Positions 19,009 to 28,098 of a DNA stretch of 64,000 bases are shown piece by piece. The notes below the pieces were generated by a model. The model ran no database searches and was not told the DNA's origin. It saw only the letters and a list, made by a program, of their open reading frames with translations. How positions within the stretch are numbered: position 1 is the stretch's first letter; each line of letters begins with the position of its first letter. The translations under genes and the position numbers were made by a program. The DNA is from Nocardioides sp. LHD-245 (GTDB lineage Bacteria; Actinomycetota; Actinomycetes; Propionibacteriales; Nocardioidaceae): positions 124,001-188,000 of the forward strand of contig NZ_JAVFWN010000010.1 of assembly GCF_030929495.1 (NCBI RefSeq), in the 5' to 3' direction.

Positions 19009-20595
19009 ATGACGGAGATCGACCTGCACACGACGGCGGGCAAGCTGGCGGACTTCGACCGCCGCACCGACGAGGCCGTGCACGCTCCCGCCGCCAAGGC
19101 GCAGGAGAAGCAGCACGCCAAGGGACGCAAGACCGCCCGCGAGCGCATCGAGCTGCTCTTCGACGAGGGCAGCTTCGTCGAGCTCGACGAGTTCGCCCGC
19201 CACCGCTCGACCGCCTTCGGGCTCGAGAAGAACCGTCCGTACGGCGACGGCGTGATCACCGGCTACGGCACCGTCGACGGTCGCCAGGTCTGCGTCTTCT
19301 CACAGGACTTCACGGTGTACGGCGGCTCGCTCGGCGAGGTCTACGGCGAGAAGATCACCAAGGTCATGGATCTGGCGATCAAGTCCGGCTGCCCGATCAT
19401 CGGCATCAACGAGGGCGCCGGCGCCCGGATCCAGGAGGGCGTCGTCTCGCTCGGCCTGTACGGCGAGATCTTCAAGCGCAACGTGCACGCCTCCGGCGTG
19501 ATCCCGCAGATCTCGATGATCATGGGCAACTGCGCGGGCGGCCACGTCTACTCCCCCGCCGTCACCGACTTCACGATCATGGTCGACCAGACCTCCGCGA
19601 TGTTCATCACCGGCCCCGACGTCATCAAGACCGTCACCGGCGAGGACGTCACGATGGAGGAGCTCGGTGGCGCCCGGGCCCACAACACCAAGTCGGGCAA
19701 CGCCCACTACATGGCCTCCGACGAGGAGGACGCCTTCGAGTACGTCAAGGCGCTGCTGGCCTTCCTGCCGCAGAACAACCTCGACGAGGCGCCGACGTAC
19801 GACGACACGGCGGACCTCGAGCCCAGCGCCGAGGACCTCGCGCTCGACACGCTGATCCCGGACTCGCCGAACCAGCCCTACGACATGCACGACGTCATCG
19901 CGACGATCGTCGACGACGGCGACTTCCTCGAGGTGCAGCCGCTGTTCGCGCCCAACATCATCGTCGGCTACGGCCGGGTCGAGGGCCGCTCGGTCGGCGT
20001 CGTCGCCAACCAGCCGATGCAGTTCGCCGGCACGCTCGACATCGACGCGTCCGAGAAGGCCGCCCGGTTCGTCCGGTTCTGCGACGCCTTCAACATCCCC
20101 GTGCTGACCTTCGTCGACGTCCCGGGCTTCCTGCCCGGCGTCGACCAGGAGCACCTCGGCATCATCCGCCGCGGCGCCAAGCTGATCTACGCGTACGCCG
20201 AGGCCACCGTCCCGCTCGTCACGATCATCACCCGCAAGGCCTACGGCGGCGCCTACGACGTCATGGGGTCCAAGCACCTCGGTGCCGACATCAACCTGTC
20301 CTGGCCGACCGGACAGATCGCGGTGATGGGCGCCCAGGGCGCGGCGAACATCGTGCACCGCCGTACCCTCGCCGAGCTGGAGGCGGCCGGCGGTGATGTC
20401 GAGGCCAAGCGGGCCGAGCTGATCGACGAGTACGAGACCACGCTCGCCAACCCCTACATCGCGGCCGAGCGCGGCTACGTCGACGGCGTCATCAAGCCGT
20501 CGGAGACCCGCGCCGAGGTGGTCAAGGCGCTGCGCCTGCTGCGCAACAAGCGCGAGGTCCTGCCGCCCAAGAAGCACGGGAACATCCCGCTGTGA
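19009..20595 (+). CDS. Acyl-CoA carboxylase beta (carboxyltransferase) subunit
   Basis: Biotin-dependent acyl-CoA carboxylase beta subunit, 528 residues, which moves carboxyl from carboxybiotin to an acyl-CoA (acetyl- or propionyl-CoA) in the cytoplasm. Oxyanion-hole glycines are seen in the N-terminal half at [13 protein letters not shown] and [13 protein letters not shown], and in the C-terminal half at [14 protein letters not shown] and [19 protein letters not shown], as in PccB/AccD5. ATG 19009 is chosen over 18994 because the latter falls inside the operator palindrome. The stop overlaps the epsilon gene by four bases (GTGA). This belongs to the actinobacterial beta-epsilon-alpha carboxylases; substrate specificity is not readable by eye. 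Confidence 0.95.
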   Translation: MTEIDLHTTAGKLADFDRRTDEAVHAPAAKAQEKQHAKGRKTARERIELLFDEGSFVELDEFARHRSTAFGLEKNRPYGDGVITGYGTVDGRQVCVFSQDFTVYGGSLGEVYGEKITKVMDLAIKSGCPIIGINEGAGARIQEGVVSLGLYGEIFKRNVHASGVIPQISMIMGNCAGGHVYSPAVTDFTIMVDQTSAMFITGPDVIKTVTGEDVTMEELGGARAHNTKSGNAHYMASDEEDAFEYVKALLAFLPQNNLDEAPTYDDTADLEPSAEDLALDTLIPDSPNQPYDMHDVIATIVDDGDFLEVQPLFAPNIIVGYGRVEGRSVGVVANQPMQFAGTLDIDASEKAARFVRFCDAFNIPVLTFVDVPGFLPGVDQEHLGIIRRGAKLIYAYAEATVPLVTIITRKAYGGAYDVMGSKHLGADINLSWPTGQIAVMGAQGAANIVHRRTLAELEAAGGDVEAKRAELIDEYETTLANPYIAAERGYVDGVIKPSETRAEVVKALRLLRNKREVLPPKKHGNIPL

Positions 20596-20876
20596 CCGGC
20601 GCAGCCGCGAGCGAAGCGAGCCTGGCTCCGCCGGAACAGATGGACAGCGCGAGCGCAGCGAGCTCCGTGCCTCTCCTCCGTGTCATCACCCCGGGCACCA
20701 CGCCGGAGGAGGTCGCCGCGATCGTCGCCGTGCTCTCTGCAGTCGGCGGTGGCGCGCCGGCGCCCGAGGCACCACGCTCGGAGTGGACCAACCCGGCTCG
20801 CCGCCTGCGCTCCACCGCCAGCTCCCACCCGAACCCCGGACGCGGCGCCTGGCGCGCCAGCGCCCTGCCCCGCTGA
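20592..20876 (+). CDS. accE: Acyl-CoA carboxylase epsilon subunit
   Basis: Small actinobacterial accessory subunit of 94 residues that stabilises the beta hexamer and stimulates the carboxylase. The conserved core is [24 protein letters not shown], and the tail [15 protein letters not shown] is the usual conserved end of the family. It starts with GTG overlapping the beta stop codon. The N-terminal 25 residues are low-complexity Ala/Ser and come from two near-identical 15-bp DNA repeats, so they are probably not part of the folded core. The alpha gene follows after 16 bases. Confidence 0.88.
   Translation: MTGAAASEASLAPPEQMDSASAASSVPLLRVITPGTTPEEVAAIVAVLSAVGGGAPAPEAPRSEWTNPARRLRSTASSHPNPGRGAWRASALPR
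20607..20663 (+). repeat. Pair of 15-bp direct repeats inside accE
   Basis: GCGAGCGAAGCGAGC at 20607-20621 and GCGAGCGCAGCGAGC at 20649-20663 differ at one base and are 42 bases apart, so both are in the same reading phase. They code for Ala/Ser-rich residues in the variable N-terminus of the epsilon subunit. Such GAGCGAAGCGAG sequences often recur in high-GC actinobacterial genomes. Confidence 0.6.
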
Positions 20877-20892
20877 ACTGGAAGGCCACACC

Positions 20893-22671
20893 ATGTCGTT
20901 GAAGAAGGTCCTGATCGCCAACCGTGGCGAGATCGCGGTGCGGGTCATCCGTGCCGCCAAGGACGCGGGTATCGGTTCGGTCGCCGTGTACGCCGAGCCG
21001 GACGCCGACGCGCTGTTCGTGCGCCTGGCCGACGAGGCGTACTCACTGGGCGGCTCGACGCCCGCGGAGACGTACCTCGACATCGCCAAGATCATCGAGG
21101 TCGCCCAGCAGTCCGGCGCCGACTCGGTGCACCCGGGCTACGGCTTCCTCGCCGAGAACGCGCTCTTCGCGCAGGCGGTCATCGACGCCGGCCTGATCTG
21201 GATCGGCCCCTCCCCCCAGGCGATCGAGGGCCTGGGCGACAAGGCGAAGGCGAAGCAGATCGCCCTCACCGCCGGCGCCCCGCTGGCCCCGGGCCTCAAG
21301 GACCCGGTCAAGGACGCCGACGAGATCGTCGCGTTCGCGAAGGAGCACGGCCTCCCCGTCGCCATCAAGGCGGTCTTCGGCGGTGGCGGTCGCGGCCTCA
21401 AGGTCGCCCGCACCCTCGAGGAGATCCCCGAGCTGTTCGAGTCCGCGACCCGCGAGGCGATCTCCGCGTTCGGTCGCGGCGAGTGCCTGGTCGAGAAGTT
21501 CCTCGACAAGCCGCGCCACGTCGAGACCCAGTGCCTGGCCGACTCCCACGGCAATGTCGTCGTGGTCTCCACCCGCGACTGCTCGCTGCAGCGCCGCCAC
21601 CAGAAGCTGGTCGAGGAGGCGCCCGCGCCGTTCCTCACCGACGAGCAGAACACCCGCCTCTACGAGTCGTCGAAGGCGATCCTGCGCGAGGCCGGGTACG
21701 TCGGCGCCGGCACCTGCGAGTTCCTCGTCGCCGCCGACGGCACCATCTCCTTCCTCGAGGTCAACACCCGCCTCCAGGTCGAGCACTGCGTGTCCGAGGA
21801 GGTCACCGGCATCGACCTGGTCCGCGAGATGTTCCGCATCGCCGCCGGCGAGGAGCTCGGGTACGGCGACCCGGAGATCCGCGGCCACTCGATCGAGTAC
21901 CGGATCAACGCCGAGGACGGCGGCAACAACTTCATGCCGGCGCCCGGCACCCTCACCGCATGGAACCCGCCGCAGGGCCCGGGCGTGCGCGTCGACGGCG
22001 GCTACGAGGTCGGCGAGACCGTCCCCGGCGCCTTCGACTCGCTGATCGCCAAGCTGATCATCACCGGCTCCAGCCGCACCCAGGCGATCGAGCGGTCCCG
22101 CCGGGCACTCGCGGAGTTCGAGGTCGACGGCATGCCGACCGCGATCACCTTCCACGAGGTCATCGTGAACGACCCGGCCTGGGTCGGCGCGTCCACGCCG
22201 TCGGGCGAGGGCTCCTTCGACGTCTACACGACGTGGATCGAGACCGACTTCGACAACCAGATCACGCCGTACGGCGGTGCCGCCGGCGAGGCCGAGGAGC
22301 CTGGCGAGAAGCAGAAGGTCGTCGTCGAGGTCGGCGGCAAGCGGATCGAGGTCGTCCTCCCCGCCGGCCTCGGTGGGCTCGGCGCCGGCGCCGCTGCCGG
22401 CGGCGCGAAGAAGCCGAAGCGCGCGGCCGGCAAGAAGGCCGGCGCCGCGGCCTCCGGCGACTCGGTCACCTCGCCGATGCAGGGCACCATCGTCAAGGTC
22501 GCCGTCACCGACGGCCAGACGGTCGAGGAGGGCGACGTCGTCGTCGTCCTCGAGGCGATGAAGATGGAGCAGCCGCTCAAGGCCCACAAGGCCGGCACCA
22601 TCACCGGCCTGTCCGCCGAGGTCGGCGCCACGATCGGCAACGGCGAGGTCGTCTGCGAGATCAAGGACTGA
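20893..22671 (+). CDS. Acyl-CoA carboxylase alpha subunit (biotin carboxylase + biotin carrier)
   Basis: A 592-residue fusion of biotin carboxylase and biotin carboxyl carrier protein. The carboxylase part begins at [20 protein letters not shown], has the ATP-grasp glycine loop [14 protein letters not shown], and [12 protein letters not shown] with catalytic residues. A basic Ala/Lys linker ([15 protein letters not shown]) leads to the carrier domain, whose EAMKMEQPL contains the biotinylated lysine (about residue 557). ATG 20893 follows GGAAGG at normal spacing; the frame is open upstream across accE but not coding there. It completes a beta-epsilon-alpha operon behind one TetR-controlled promoter. 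Confidence 0.96.
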   Translation: MSLKKVLIANRGEIAVRVIRAAKDAGIGSVAVYAEPDADALFVRLADEAYSLGGSTPAETYLDIAKIIEVAQQSGADSVHPGYGFLAENALFAQAVIDAGLIWIGPSPQAIEGLGDKAKAKQIALTAGAPLAPGLKDPVKDADEIVAFAKEHGLPVAIKAVFGGGGRGLKVARTLEEIPELFESATREAISAFGRGECLVEKFLDKPRHVETQCLADSHGNVVVVSTRDCSLQRRHQKLVEEAPAPFLTDEQNTRLYESSKAILREAGYVGAGTCEFLVAADGTISFLEVNTRLQVEHCVSEEVTGIDLVREMFRIAAGEELGYGDPEIRGHSIEYRINAEDGGNNFMPAPGTLTAWNPPQGPGVRVDGGYEVGETVPGAFDSLIAKLIITGSSRTQAIERSRRALAEFEVDGMPTAITFHEVIVNDPAWVGASTPSGEGSFDVYTTWIETDFDNQITPYGGAAGEAEEPGEKQKVVVEVGGKRIEVVLPAGLGGLGAGAAAGGAKKPKRAAGKKAGAAASGDSVTSPMQGTIVKVAVTDGQTVEEGDVVVVLEAMKMEQPLKAHKAGTITGLSAEVGATIGNGEVVCEIKD

Positions 22672-22674
22672 CCC

Positions 22675-22882
22675 CGACCCGTCGCAGATTGAACTCAGAT
22701 CAACGCCGACCCGGCCCAGACTGAACTCAGATCAACGCCGACCCGGCCCAGACTGAACCCAGATCAACACCGACCCGGCCCAGACTGAACTGTCGTGTGT
22801 TCAATCTGCGCCGGGTCGGCGCGTTCTGCGATTTGATCTGCGCCGGGTCGGCGCGTTCTCAGATTCAATCTGCGACGGGTCG
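22675..22882. repeat. Convergent array of 32-bp tandem repeats around an 8-base centre
   Basis: Three full 32-bp units (22675-22706, 22707-22738, 22739-22770) and a 20-base partial (22771-22790) run rightwards; after TGTCGTGT (22791-22798) a 20-base partial (22799-22818) and two full units (22819-22850, 22851-22882) run in the opposite sense. Each unit begins CGACCCG(G/T)C and contains CAGAYTGAAC-like or CAGATCAA-like blocks. The whole forms a huge imperfect hairpin between the convergent carboxylase alpha and MFS genes, and the last unit codes for the final residues of the MFS protein. It may act as a bidirectional terminator. Confidence 0.85.
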
Positions 22883-24154
22883 GTGAATTCGGGCGCCGGG
22901 CCGGGCGGGCATGAGGGACAGGACGGCGGCGACGGCGCACAGCGCCGCGCCGCCCCACCAGGCCCAGGTGTAGGCGCCGAGGGTGTCGCGGATGACGCCC
23001 GCCCCGAGGGCGGCGACGGCGGCACCGAGCTGGTGGGCGGCGAAGACCCAGCCGAAGACGATGGTGCCGCGCTCGCCGAAGGCCTCGCGGCACAGCGCGA
23101 CGGTGGGCGGCACGGTGGCGACCCAGTCGAGGCCGTAGATCACGATGAACAGCACCATGCTCGGGTGGACGGCGTCCGCGAGCAGGCTCGGCAGCAGGAG
23201 CAGGCCGAGGCCGCGGAAGAGGTAGTAGGCGACCAGCAGCATCCGCGGGTCGAACCGGTCGGTGAGCCAGCCGGAGGCCACGGTGCCGACGATGTCGAAG
23301 ACGCCGACCACGGCGAGCAGGCCGGCGGCCGTCGTGGCCGACATCCCGTGGTCGTGGGCCGAGGGGATGAAGTGGATGCCGATCAGGCCGTTGGTCGTGG
23401 CCCCGCAGATCGCGAAGGCGCCGGCGAGCGCCCAGAACGCGCGGGTCCGCGCGGCGTACGCCAGGCCCCCCAGCGCGCGGCGGGTGGCACTGCCGGTGAC
23501 CGGCGGCGGAGGCGTCCAGGAGGCGTCGGCGCCGTAGGGCAGCACGCCGCGGTCGGCGGGGTGGTCGCGCAGCACCAGCAGCACCACCGGTACGACGGCC
23601 AGCGCGGCCCCCGCGATGACGAGGGAGGCCGGGCGCCAGCCCGCGCCCTCGGCCAGCGCCGCGACGACCGGCAGGAAGATCAGCTGGCCGGTCGCCGAGC
23701 CTGCCGTCAGCACGCCCATCACCAGTCCGCGGCGCTGCTCGAACCAACGGTTCGCGATGGTCGCGGCGAAGACCAGCGCCATCGAGCCGGTGCCGAGGCC
23801 GATGAGCACGCCCCAGCTCACGAGCAGCTGCCAGGACGCGGTCATCAGCACGCTGCCGCCCGTGCCCAGCGCGACCAGGCTCAACGCCGCGGCCACGACC
23901 CGCCGGATGCCGAACCGGTCCATCAGCGCCGCCGCGAACGGCGCGGTCAGCCCGAACAGCACGAGGTTGATGCTCACCGCCAGCGACATCACGCTCGTCG
24001 ACCAGCCGAACTCGTCGTGCAGCGGCACCATCAGCGCGCCCGGCGCGGCGCGGAAGCCCGCCGCGCCGATCAGCGCGAGGAAGGCCACGGCCGCCACGGC
24101 CCACGCGGGGTGGAGGCCGCGGCGGGTGGCGGGCCGGGCGGTCGTGAACGTCAT
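22865..24154 (-). CDS. MFS transporter
   Basis: Twelve-helix major facilitator superfamily permease, 429 residues, in the oxalate/formate-antiporter or monocarboxylate-like branch by overall look. Visible features are the loop-2 region MDRFGIRRVVAA, the pattern GWGVLIGLGTGSM-like in helix 4 (SWGVLIGLGTGSMAL), and the second-half loop WLTDRFDPRMLL. The last residues (IHRPVAD) are coded by a 32-bp repeat unit, so the C-terminus was remodelled by the repeat array. It is divergent from an HxlR regulator (43-base gap), its likely controller. Substrate unknown. Confidence 0.9.
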   Translation of the reverse strand: MTFTTARPATRRGLHPAWAVAAVAFLALIGAAGFRAAPGALMVPLHDEFGWSTSVMSLAVSINLVLFGLTAPFAAALMDRFGIRRVVAAALSLVALGTGGSVLMTASWQLLVSWGVLIGLGTGSMALVFAATIANRWFEQRRGLVMGVLTAGSATGQLIFLPVVAALAEGAGWRPASLVIAGAALAVVPVVLLVLRDHPADRGVLPYGADASWTPPPPVTGSATRRALGGLAYAARTRAFWALAGAFAICGATTNGLIGIHFIPSAHDHGMSATTAAGLLAVVGVFDIVGTVASGWLTDRFDPRMLLVAYYLFRGLGLLLLPSLLADAVHPSMVLFIVIYGLDWVATVPPTVALCREAFGERGTIVFGWVFAAHQLGAAVAALGAGVIRDTLGAYTWAWWGGAALCAVAAVLSLMPARPGARIHRPVAD

Positions 24155-24184
24155 GGCAGGCTTTCTTGAGCGAAGTCAGACCGG

Positions 24185-24197
24185 TACGCTAGCACGC
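24185..24197 (+). promoter_or_regulatory. -10 element for a leaderless hxlR-type mRNA
   Basis: TACGCT at 24185-24190 lies seven bases before the ATG at 24198, with no Shine-Dalgarno sequence. A poor -35 (TTTCTT at 24162-24167, 17-bp spacing) is possible. The region is shared with the divergent MFS gene. Confidence 0.4.
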
Positions 24198-24686
24198 ATG
24201 GCCCTGCGCTCCGACTGGTCGGCCGACTACTGTCCCGTCCGCCGCTCCCTCGACGTGCTCGGCGACCCGTGGCTGCTGCTGATCGTGCGCGACGTGCTGC
24301 ACGGCAGCGGCCGGTTCGAGCAGCTGCGCGACAACCTCGGCATCTCCGAGGCGGTGCTCAGCCGCCGGCTCCGGGCGATGCGCGAGGCGGGCCTGCTCGC
24401 CACCGTCGACTACGTGCGCGACGGCCGCACCCGGCAGCGGTACGTCGCCACCGAGGCCGCCGCCGACCTGCTCCCGCTGCTCCACCAGCTCGCGCTCTGG
24501 GGCGAGAAGCACACCCGGCTGCCCGAGGGCGGTGGGCACATGGCCCTGCGGCACGAGACCTGCGGCCAGGAGACCACCCGGGCCGAGACCTGCAGCGCCT
24601 GCGGCGAACCGCTGCGGCCCGAGGACATGACCTGGGTCAAGCCGTGGCGCGGGGCCGAGCACCGGCTGCGGGCCGCCGGCTCCTGA
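24198..24686 (+). CDS. HxlR family winged-helix transcriptional regulator
   Basis: A 162-residue MarR/HxlR-type regulator. The HxlR signature is CPVRRSLDVLGDPWLLLIVRD (here split: CPVRRSLDVLG and DPWLLLIVRDVL), followed by RFEQLRDNLGISEAVLSRRLR (recognition helix SEAVLSRRL) and the wing YVRDGRTRQRYV. The C-terminus has a cysteine-rich stretch (HETCGQETTRAETCSACGEPL) that may be a small zinc ribbon or a redox sensor. It is divergent from the MFS transporter and probably controls it. Convergent with the SDR gene, four-base gap. Confidence 0.9.
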   Translation: MALRSDWSADYCPVRRSLDVLGDPWLLLIVRDVLHGSGRFEQLRDNLGISEAVLSRRLRAMREAGLLATVDYVRDGRTRQRYVATEAAADLLPLLHQLALWGEKHTRLPEGGGHMALRHETCGQETTRAETCSACGEPLRPEDMTWVKPWRGAEHRLRAAGS

Positions 24687-24690
24687 CCCG

Positions 24691-25461
24691 TCACACACCC
24701 CCGCCGAGGGTCAGGCCCCCGTCCACGACGAGCGTCTGGCCGGTGACCCAGCCGGCGTCGCCGGAGCCGAGATAGGCGACGGCGGCCGCGACGTCCTCCG
24801 GCTCCCCGATCCGCCCCAACGGGTACGCCGCCGCCACATCCTCCTCGCGGCCGTCGTAGAGCGGCGTCGCGAACCGGGTCCGGACGACCGCGGGCGCGAC
24901 GGCGTTGACCCGGACCCGCGGGCCCAGCTCGGAGGCGAGCTGCTGGGTGAGGTGCAGCAGCGCGGCCTTGCTGGCGCCGTAGAACCCGATGCCCTCGGCG
25001 GGACGCACGCCCGCCACCGAGGCGACGTTGACGACAGCGCCGCCGCGCTCGGCGAAGCTGGTCTCCCAGGCCCGCCGGGCCCAGCCGAGCGCGCCCCACA
25101 GGTTGACGTCGAGGATCCGGCGCGCGGAGCGCTCGTCGACCTCGAGCAGCGGGCCGTAGGCGGGGTTGACGCCGGTGTTGTTGACCAGCAAGTCGACCGG
25201 TCCCCACCGCCCCGCGGTCTCCTCGAAGGCGCGCTGCTGGTGCTCGGGGTCGTCGGCCGAGCCGGCCACGGCGAGCGCGACCTCCGGCCCGCCGAGGGCG
25301 TCGACGGCCTCGGCGAGCGGGCCCTCCTTGCGGGCGGTGATGCAGACGTGGGCGCCCTCCTCGACCAGGCGGTGGGCGATCGCCAGCCCGATGCCGCGGC
25401 TGGCGCCGGTCACCACGACGGTGCGGCCGTCGTACCTCCGACCGTGGCGGGCGCCGGTCAC
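24691..25461 (-). CDS. SDR family oxidoreductase
   Basis: Short-chain dehydrogenase of 256 residues. Cofactor motif VVVTGASRGIGLAIA, structural NNTG (LLVNNTGVNPAYG) and catalytic YGASK (Tyr and Lys intact) are all present. GTG 25461 overlaps the thiolase stop by four bases, so translation is coupled and the SDR is the second gene of a thiolase-SDR operon. In this setting it would act as a 3-hydroxyacyl-CoA dehydrogenase feeding the thiolase, but this is inference from position. C-terminus DAGWVTGQTLVVDGGLTLGG is the usual family end. Confidence 0.9.
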   Translation of the reverse strand: MTGARHGRRYDGRTVVVTGASRGIGLAIAHRLVEEGAHVCITARKEGPLAEAVDALGGPEVALAVAGSADDPEHQQRAFEETAGRWGPVDLLVNNTGVNPAYGPLLEVDERSARRILDVNLWGALGWARRAWETSFAERGGAVVNVASVAGVRPAEGIGFYGASKAALLHLTQQLASELGPRVRVNAVAPAVVRTRFATPLYDGREEDVAAAYPLGRIGEPEDVAAAVAYLGSGDAGWVTGQTLVVDGGLTLGGGV

Positions 25462-26678
25462 GACAGCCGCTCCAGGATCATGGCCATGCCCTGGCCCCCG
25501 CCGACGCACATCGTCTCGAGGCCGAACTGCTGGTCGCGGGCCTGCAGGCCGTTGATCAGGGTCGTCGCGATCCGGGCGCCGGTCATCCCGAAGGGGTGGC
25601 CCAGCGCGATCGCGCCGCCGTGGACGTTGAGGCGGTCCTCGTCGACGCCCAGCTCGCGCGCGGACGGGATGACCTGGGCGGCGAAGGCCTCGTTGATCTC
25701 GACCAGGTCGATGTCGCCGATGCTCATGCCGGCCAGGGCCAGCGCCCGCCGACTGGCCTCGACCGGACCGAGGCCCATGATCTCCGGCGAGAGGCCGGAC
25801 ACGCCGGTCGCCACGATGCGGGCCAGCGGGGTCAGGCCGAGCTCCGCGGCCCTGGTGTCGCTCATGACGACCAGCGCCGCGGCGCCGTCGTTGAGCGGGC
25901 AGCAGTTGGCGGCGGTCACGGTGCCGTCGGGGCGGAAGACCGGCTTGAGCTGCTCGACCCCCTCGATCGTCGTACCGGGGCGGGGGCCGTCGTCGGTGCG
26001 GACGACCTGGCCGTCGGGCAGGGTCACCGGGGTGATCTCGCGCTCGAAGAAGCCGTCGGCGATGGCGGCCTCGGCGCGCTGGTGGCTGCGGACGCCGAAC
26101 TCGTCCTGCTCGCGCCGGGTGACCCCGGTGACCTGGGCGACGTTCTCGGCGGTCTGGCCCATCGCGATGTAGAGGTCCGGCAGCGCGCCGGTGTCACGCG
26201 GGTCGGTCCAGCGCCCGGCTCCCTCCGTCGTGCGCGCCACGGTGCGCGCCTCCGCCTCGGCGAAGAAGGGGTTGTGGGTCCCGGGGTTCTCGTCGGCCAT
26301 GCCGTGACCGAACCGGCTCACGGTCTCGACGCCCGCGGAGATGAACACGTGGCCCTCGCCGGCGCGGATGGCGTGCAGCGCCATCCGGGTGGTCTGCAGG
26401 CTCGAGGAGCAGTACCGGTTGACGGTCACGCCGGGCAGGTGGTCCATCCCGGCCAGGACTCCGACGGCCCGGCCCAGGTTGTAGCCGCCCTCGCCGGCCG
26501 GCTGGGCGGTGCCGAGCATCAGGTCGTCGACGTCGCGCGGGTCGAGCGCGGGGACCTTGGCCAGCGCGGCCCGGACCATCTGTGCGGCCAGGTCGTCGGG
26601 ACGCAGCTCGCGCAGCGAGCCCTTGCCCGCGCGGCCGATCGGCGAGCGGGCGGTGGAGACGATGACGGCTTCGGGCAT
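25458..26678 (-). CDS. Acetyl-CoA acyltransferase (thiolase)
   Basis: Degradative-type thiolase of 406 residues that cleaves 3-ketoacyl-CoA to acetyl-CoA and a shortened acyl-CoA. The nucleophile is Cys90 in NRYCSSSLQT; the second triad region is NVHGGAIALGHPFGMTGAR and the acid/base cysteine is in CVGGGQGMA. ATG 26678 follows GAGGA at 7-base spacing; residues upstream in the same frame are not family-like. First gene of an operon with the SDR and divergent from the MaoC gene; the shared upstream region holds the first copy of the 16-bp operator also found before the ABC transporter and CoA ligase. Confidence 0.95.
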   Translation of the reverse strand: MPEAVIVSTARSPIGRAGKGSLRELRPDDLAAQMVRAALAKVPALDPRDVDDLMLGTAQPAGEGGYNLGRAVGVLAGMDHLPGVTVNRYCSSSLQTTRMALHAIRAGEGHVFISAGVETVSRFGHGMADENPGTHNPFFAEAEARTVARTTEGAGRWTDPRDTGALPDLYIAMGQTAENVAQVTGVTRREQDEFGVRSHQRAEAAIADGFFEREITPVTLPDGQVVRTDDGPRPGTTIEGVEQLKPVFRPDGTVTAANCCPLNDGAAALVVMSDTRAAELGLTPLARIVATGVSGLSPEIMGLGPVEASRRALALAGMSIGDIDLVEINEAFAAQVIPSARELGVDEDRLNVHGGAIALGHPFGMTGARIATTLINGLQARDQQFGLETMCVGGGQGMAMILERLS

Positions 26679-26718
26679 GACGGGGTCCTCCAGGTCGCGG
26701 TTCGGAATCCGACCATTG

Positions 26719-26734
26719 AGTCGCATTTTCGACT
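26719..26734. promoter_or_regulatory. 16-bp regulon operator, copy 1
   Basis: AGTCGCATTTTCGACT has perfect 5-bp arms. It matches GGTCGCTTTTTCGACC at 33187-33202 at 13 of 16 positions and, in the other sense, AGTCGGAAAACTGACC at 33306-33321. It lies between the divergent thiolase and MaoC genes and overlaps the -35 of the MaoC promoter. Confidence 0.6.
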
Positions 26735-26755
26735 AAGCGGTCGCTCACGTATTGT
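26728..26755 (+). promoter_or_regulatory. Promoter of the MaoC gene
   Basis: -35 TTCGAC (26728-26733) and -10 TATTGT (26750-26755) are 16 bp apart. The operator copy at 26719-26734 covers the -35, consistent with repression. Confidence 0.45.
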
Positions 26756-26820
26756 CGGCATGGGCAGCCACGTCCGTCAAGGCGCCCGAGGAAACCGAGG
26801 AACGCTGACGAGGAGGGCGG

Positions 26821-27306
26821 ATGACCGCCGGACAGATCGACCCACCAGCGCCGGCGCGCGCGTACGCCGAGGACCTGGCGCCCGGCACGGCGTACCGCCT
26901 CGGGCGACACACCCTCACCGAGGACGACATCGTCGGCTTCGCTGCGGCGTGGGACCCCCAGCCGTTCCACGTCGACCCGGCGCAGCGGGCGCACCCGCGC
27001 TTCGCGGGCGTGATCGCCAGCGGGATCCAGTCACTCGCGGTGCTGCAGCGCCTGTGCGTCGAGTCCGTCTACGCGCACTGGCACGTGGTCGCGGGACGTG
27101 CCCTGACCGAGGCGGTCTTCCTCCGCCCCGTCCGGGCGGACACCGAGCTGACCGGCGTCGCCCGGGTGGAGTCGGTGACCCTGGACCGGCCGGCGATGGG
27201 CCTGGTCCGGCTCGCGTGCACCCTGACCTCCAGGTCCGGCGAGCCGGTCCTCACCCTGGTCGCGGAGACGTACGTCGCCCGGCGGGTGCCGGCGCCGCCT
27301 CACTGA
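26821..27306 (+). CDS. MaoC-like dehydratase (hotdog fold)
   Basis: Hotdog-fold protein of 161 residues, MaoC/(R)-hydratase type. The core motif AAAWDPQPFHVDP includes the Asp and His that hydrate enoyl-CoA in this family, and GVIASGIQSLAVLQRL matches the substrate-tunnel segment GxIASG. GAGGAGG precedes the ATG. It probably acts with the divergent thiolase and SDR as the hydration step of a beta-oxidation cycle. Its stop overlaps the convergent TetR stop by seven bases, leaving no room for a terminator. Confidence 0.88.
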   Translation: MTAGQIDPPAPARAYAEDLAPGTAYRLGRHTLTEDDIVGFAAAWDPQPFHVDPAQRAHPRFAGVIASGIQSLAVLQRLCVESVYAHWHVVAGRALTEAVFLRPVRADTELTGVARVESVTLDRPAMGLVRLACTLTSRSGEPVLTLVAETYVARRVPAPPH

Positions 27307-27995
27307 CCGGGCAGGAGCAGCTCCAGCTGGCGGGTGTGGTGGCGGATCGCGCGCGCGTGGTAGGCGAGCGCGCCCGCACCCGGCTCGGACTCCTCGGCGT
27401 CCTGACCGGCCGCGGTGTCGAGCACCAGGCCGTGCAGCACGAGGTGCGAGAAGGTCTCGGCGATCTCGTCGGCGTTCTTGCCGACGCCGGGCCGGTACCA
27501 CTTCCACAGCCAGTTGCACATGCCGACGATCCCGAAGACGGCCAGCTTCTCGTCGACGGGCTCGAAGGCCCCGGACGCGATCCCCTCCCGGATGATCCGG
27601 CCGACCAGGACGTCGTTGTCCCGCTTGAGCGCGCGGAACTCCTCCCGCACGTCCTCGGGCAGCTGCGCCTCCTCGCGGAACGAGAGCGAGTAGAGATCGA
27701 GGTTGTCGACCAGCGAGTTCAGGTGCAGGCGGACGAACGCCGCCAGCTTGGAGGCGGGGTCGTCGCTCGACTCCGCGATGGCCCGCAGGCTCTCGACCTC
27801 CCCGCGCGCCCAGTCGCCGAAGATGTGCCGCAGCAGGTCCTCACGGCTCTGGTAGTAGTGGTAGAGGGCGGCCTTGGACAGGCCGACCTCCGCCGCGACC
27901 TCCTGCATCGTGACACCGCCGATGCCCCGCGTCTGGAACAGCCGGGCCGCGGCGCCGGTGATCCGCTCGCGCATCACCGCGTTGCGCACCGACAC
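27300..27995 (-). CDS. TetR family regulator (candidate controller of the 24.7-34.8 kb regulon)
   Basis: TetR regulator of 231 residues. The helix-turn-helix region reads IGGVTMQEVAAEVGLSKAALYHYY with SREDLLRHIF following, the form seen in fatty-acid and aromatic-acid repressors. GTG 27995 is chosen because GGAGAGG lies eight bases upstream; GTG 28034 is an alternative. The gene lies among the thiolase, MaoC, VOC and ABC genes, and the only other regulators nearby have other obvious targets, so it is the best candidate to bind the 16-bp operator found three times in this locus. That link is inference. Confidence 0.88.
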   Translation of the reverse strand: MSVRNAVMRERITGAAARLFQTRGIGGVTMQEVAAEVGLSKAALYHYYQSREDLLRHIFGDWARGEVESLRAIAESSDDPASKLAAFVRLHLNSLVDNLDLYSLSFREEAQLPEDVREEFRALKRDNDVLVGRIIREGIASGAFEPVDEKLAVFGIVGMCNWLWKWYRPGVGKNADEIAETFSHLVLHGLVLDTAAGQDAEESEPGAGALAYHARAIRHHTRQLELLLPGQ

Positions 27996-28098
27996 GGCCG
28001 TGTCCTCTCCGGTCGGGTCAGAAACATCAGTCACAACTCCAGAAGATAGACGTACCGGCGGACGGGCGCGCGGAGCGGCGAGGATTCGGCCTCGATGC

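Noticed and set aside
22675..22882. CRISPR array
   Set aside because: The units are contiguous 32-bp repeats without spacers, change orientation at the centre, and no cas gene is nearby.
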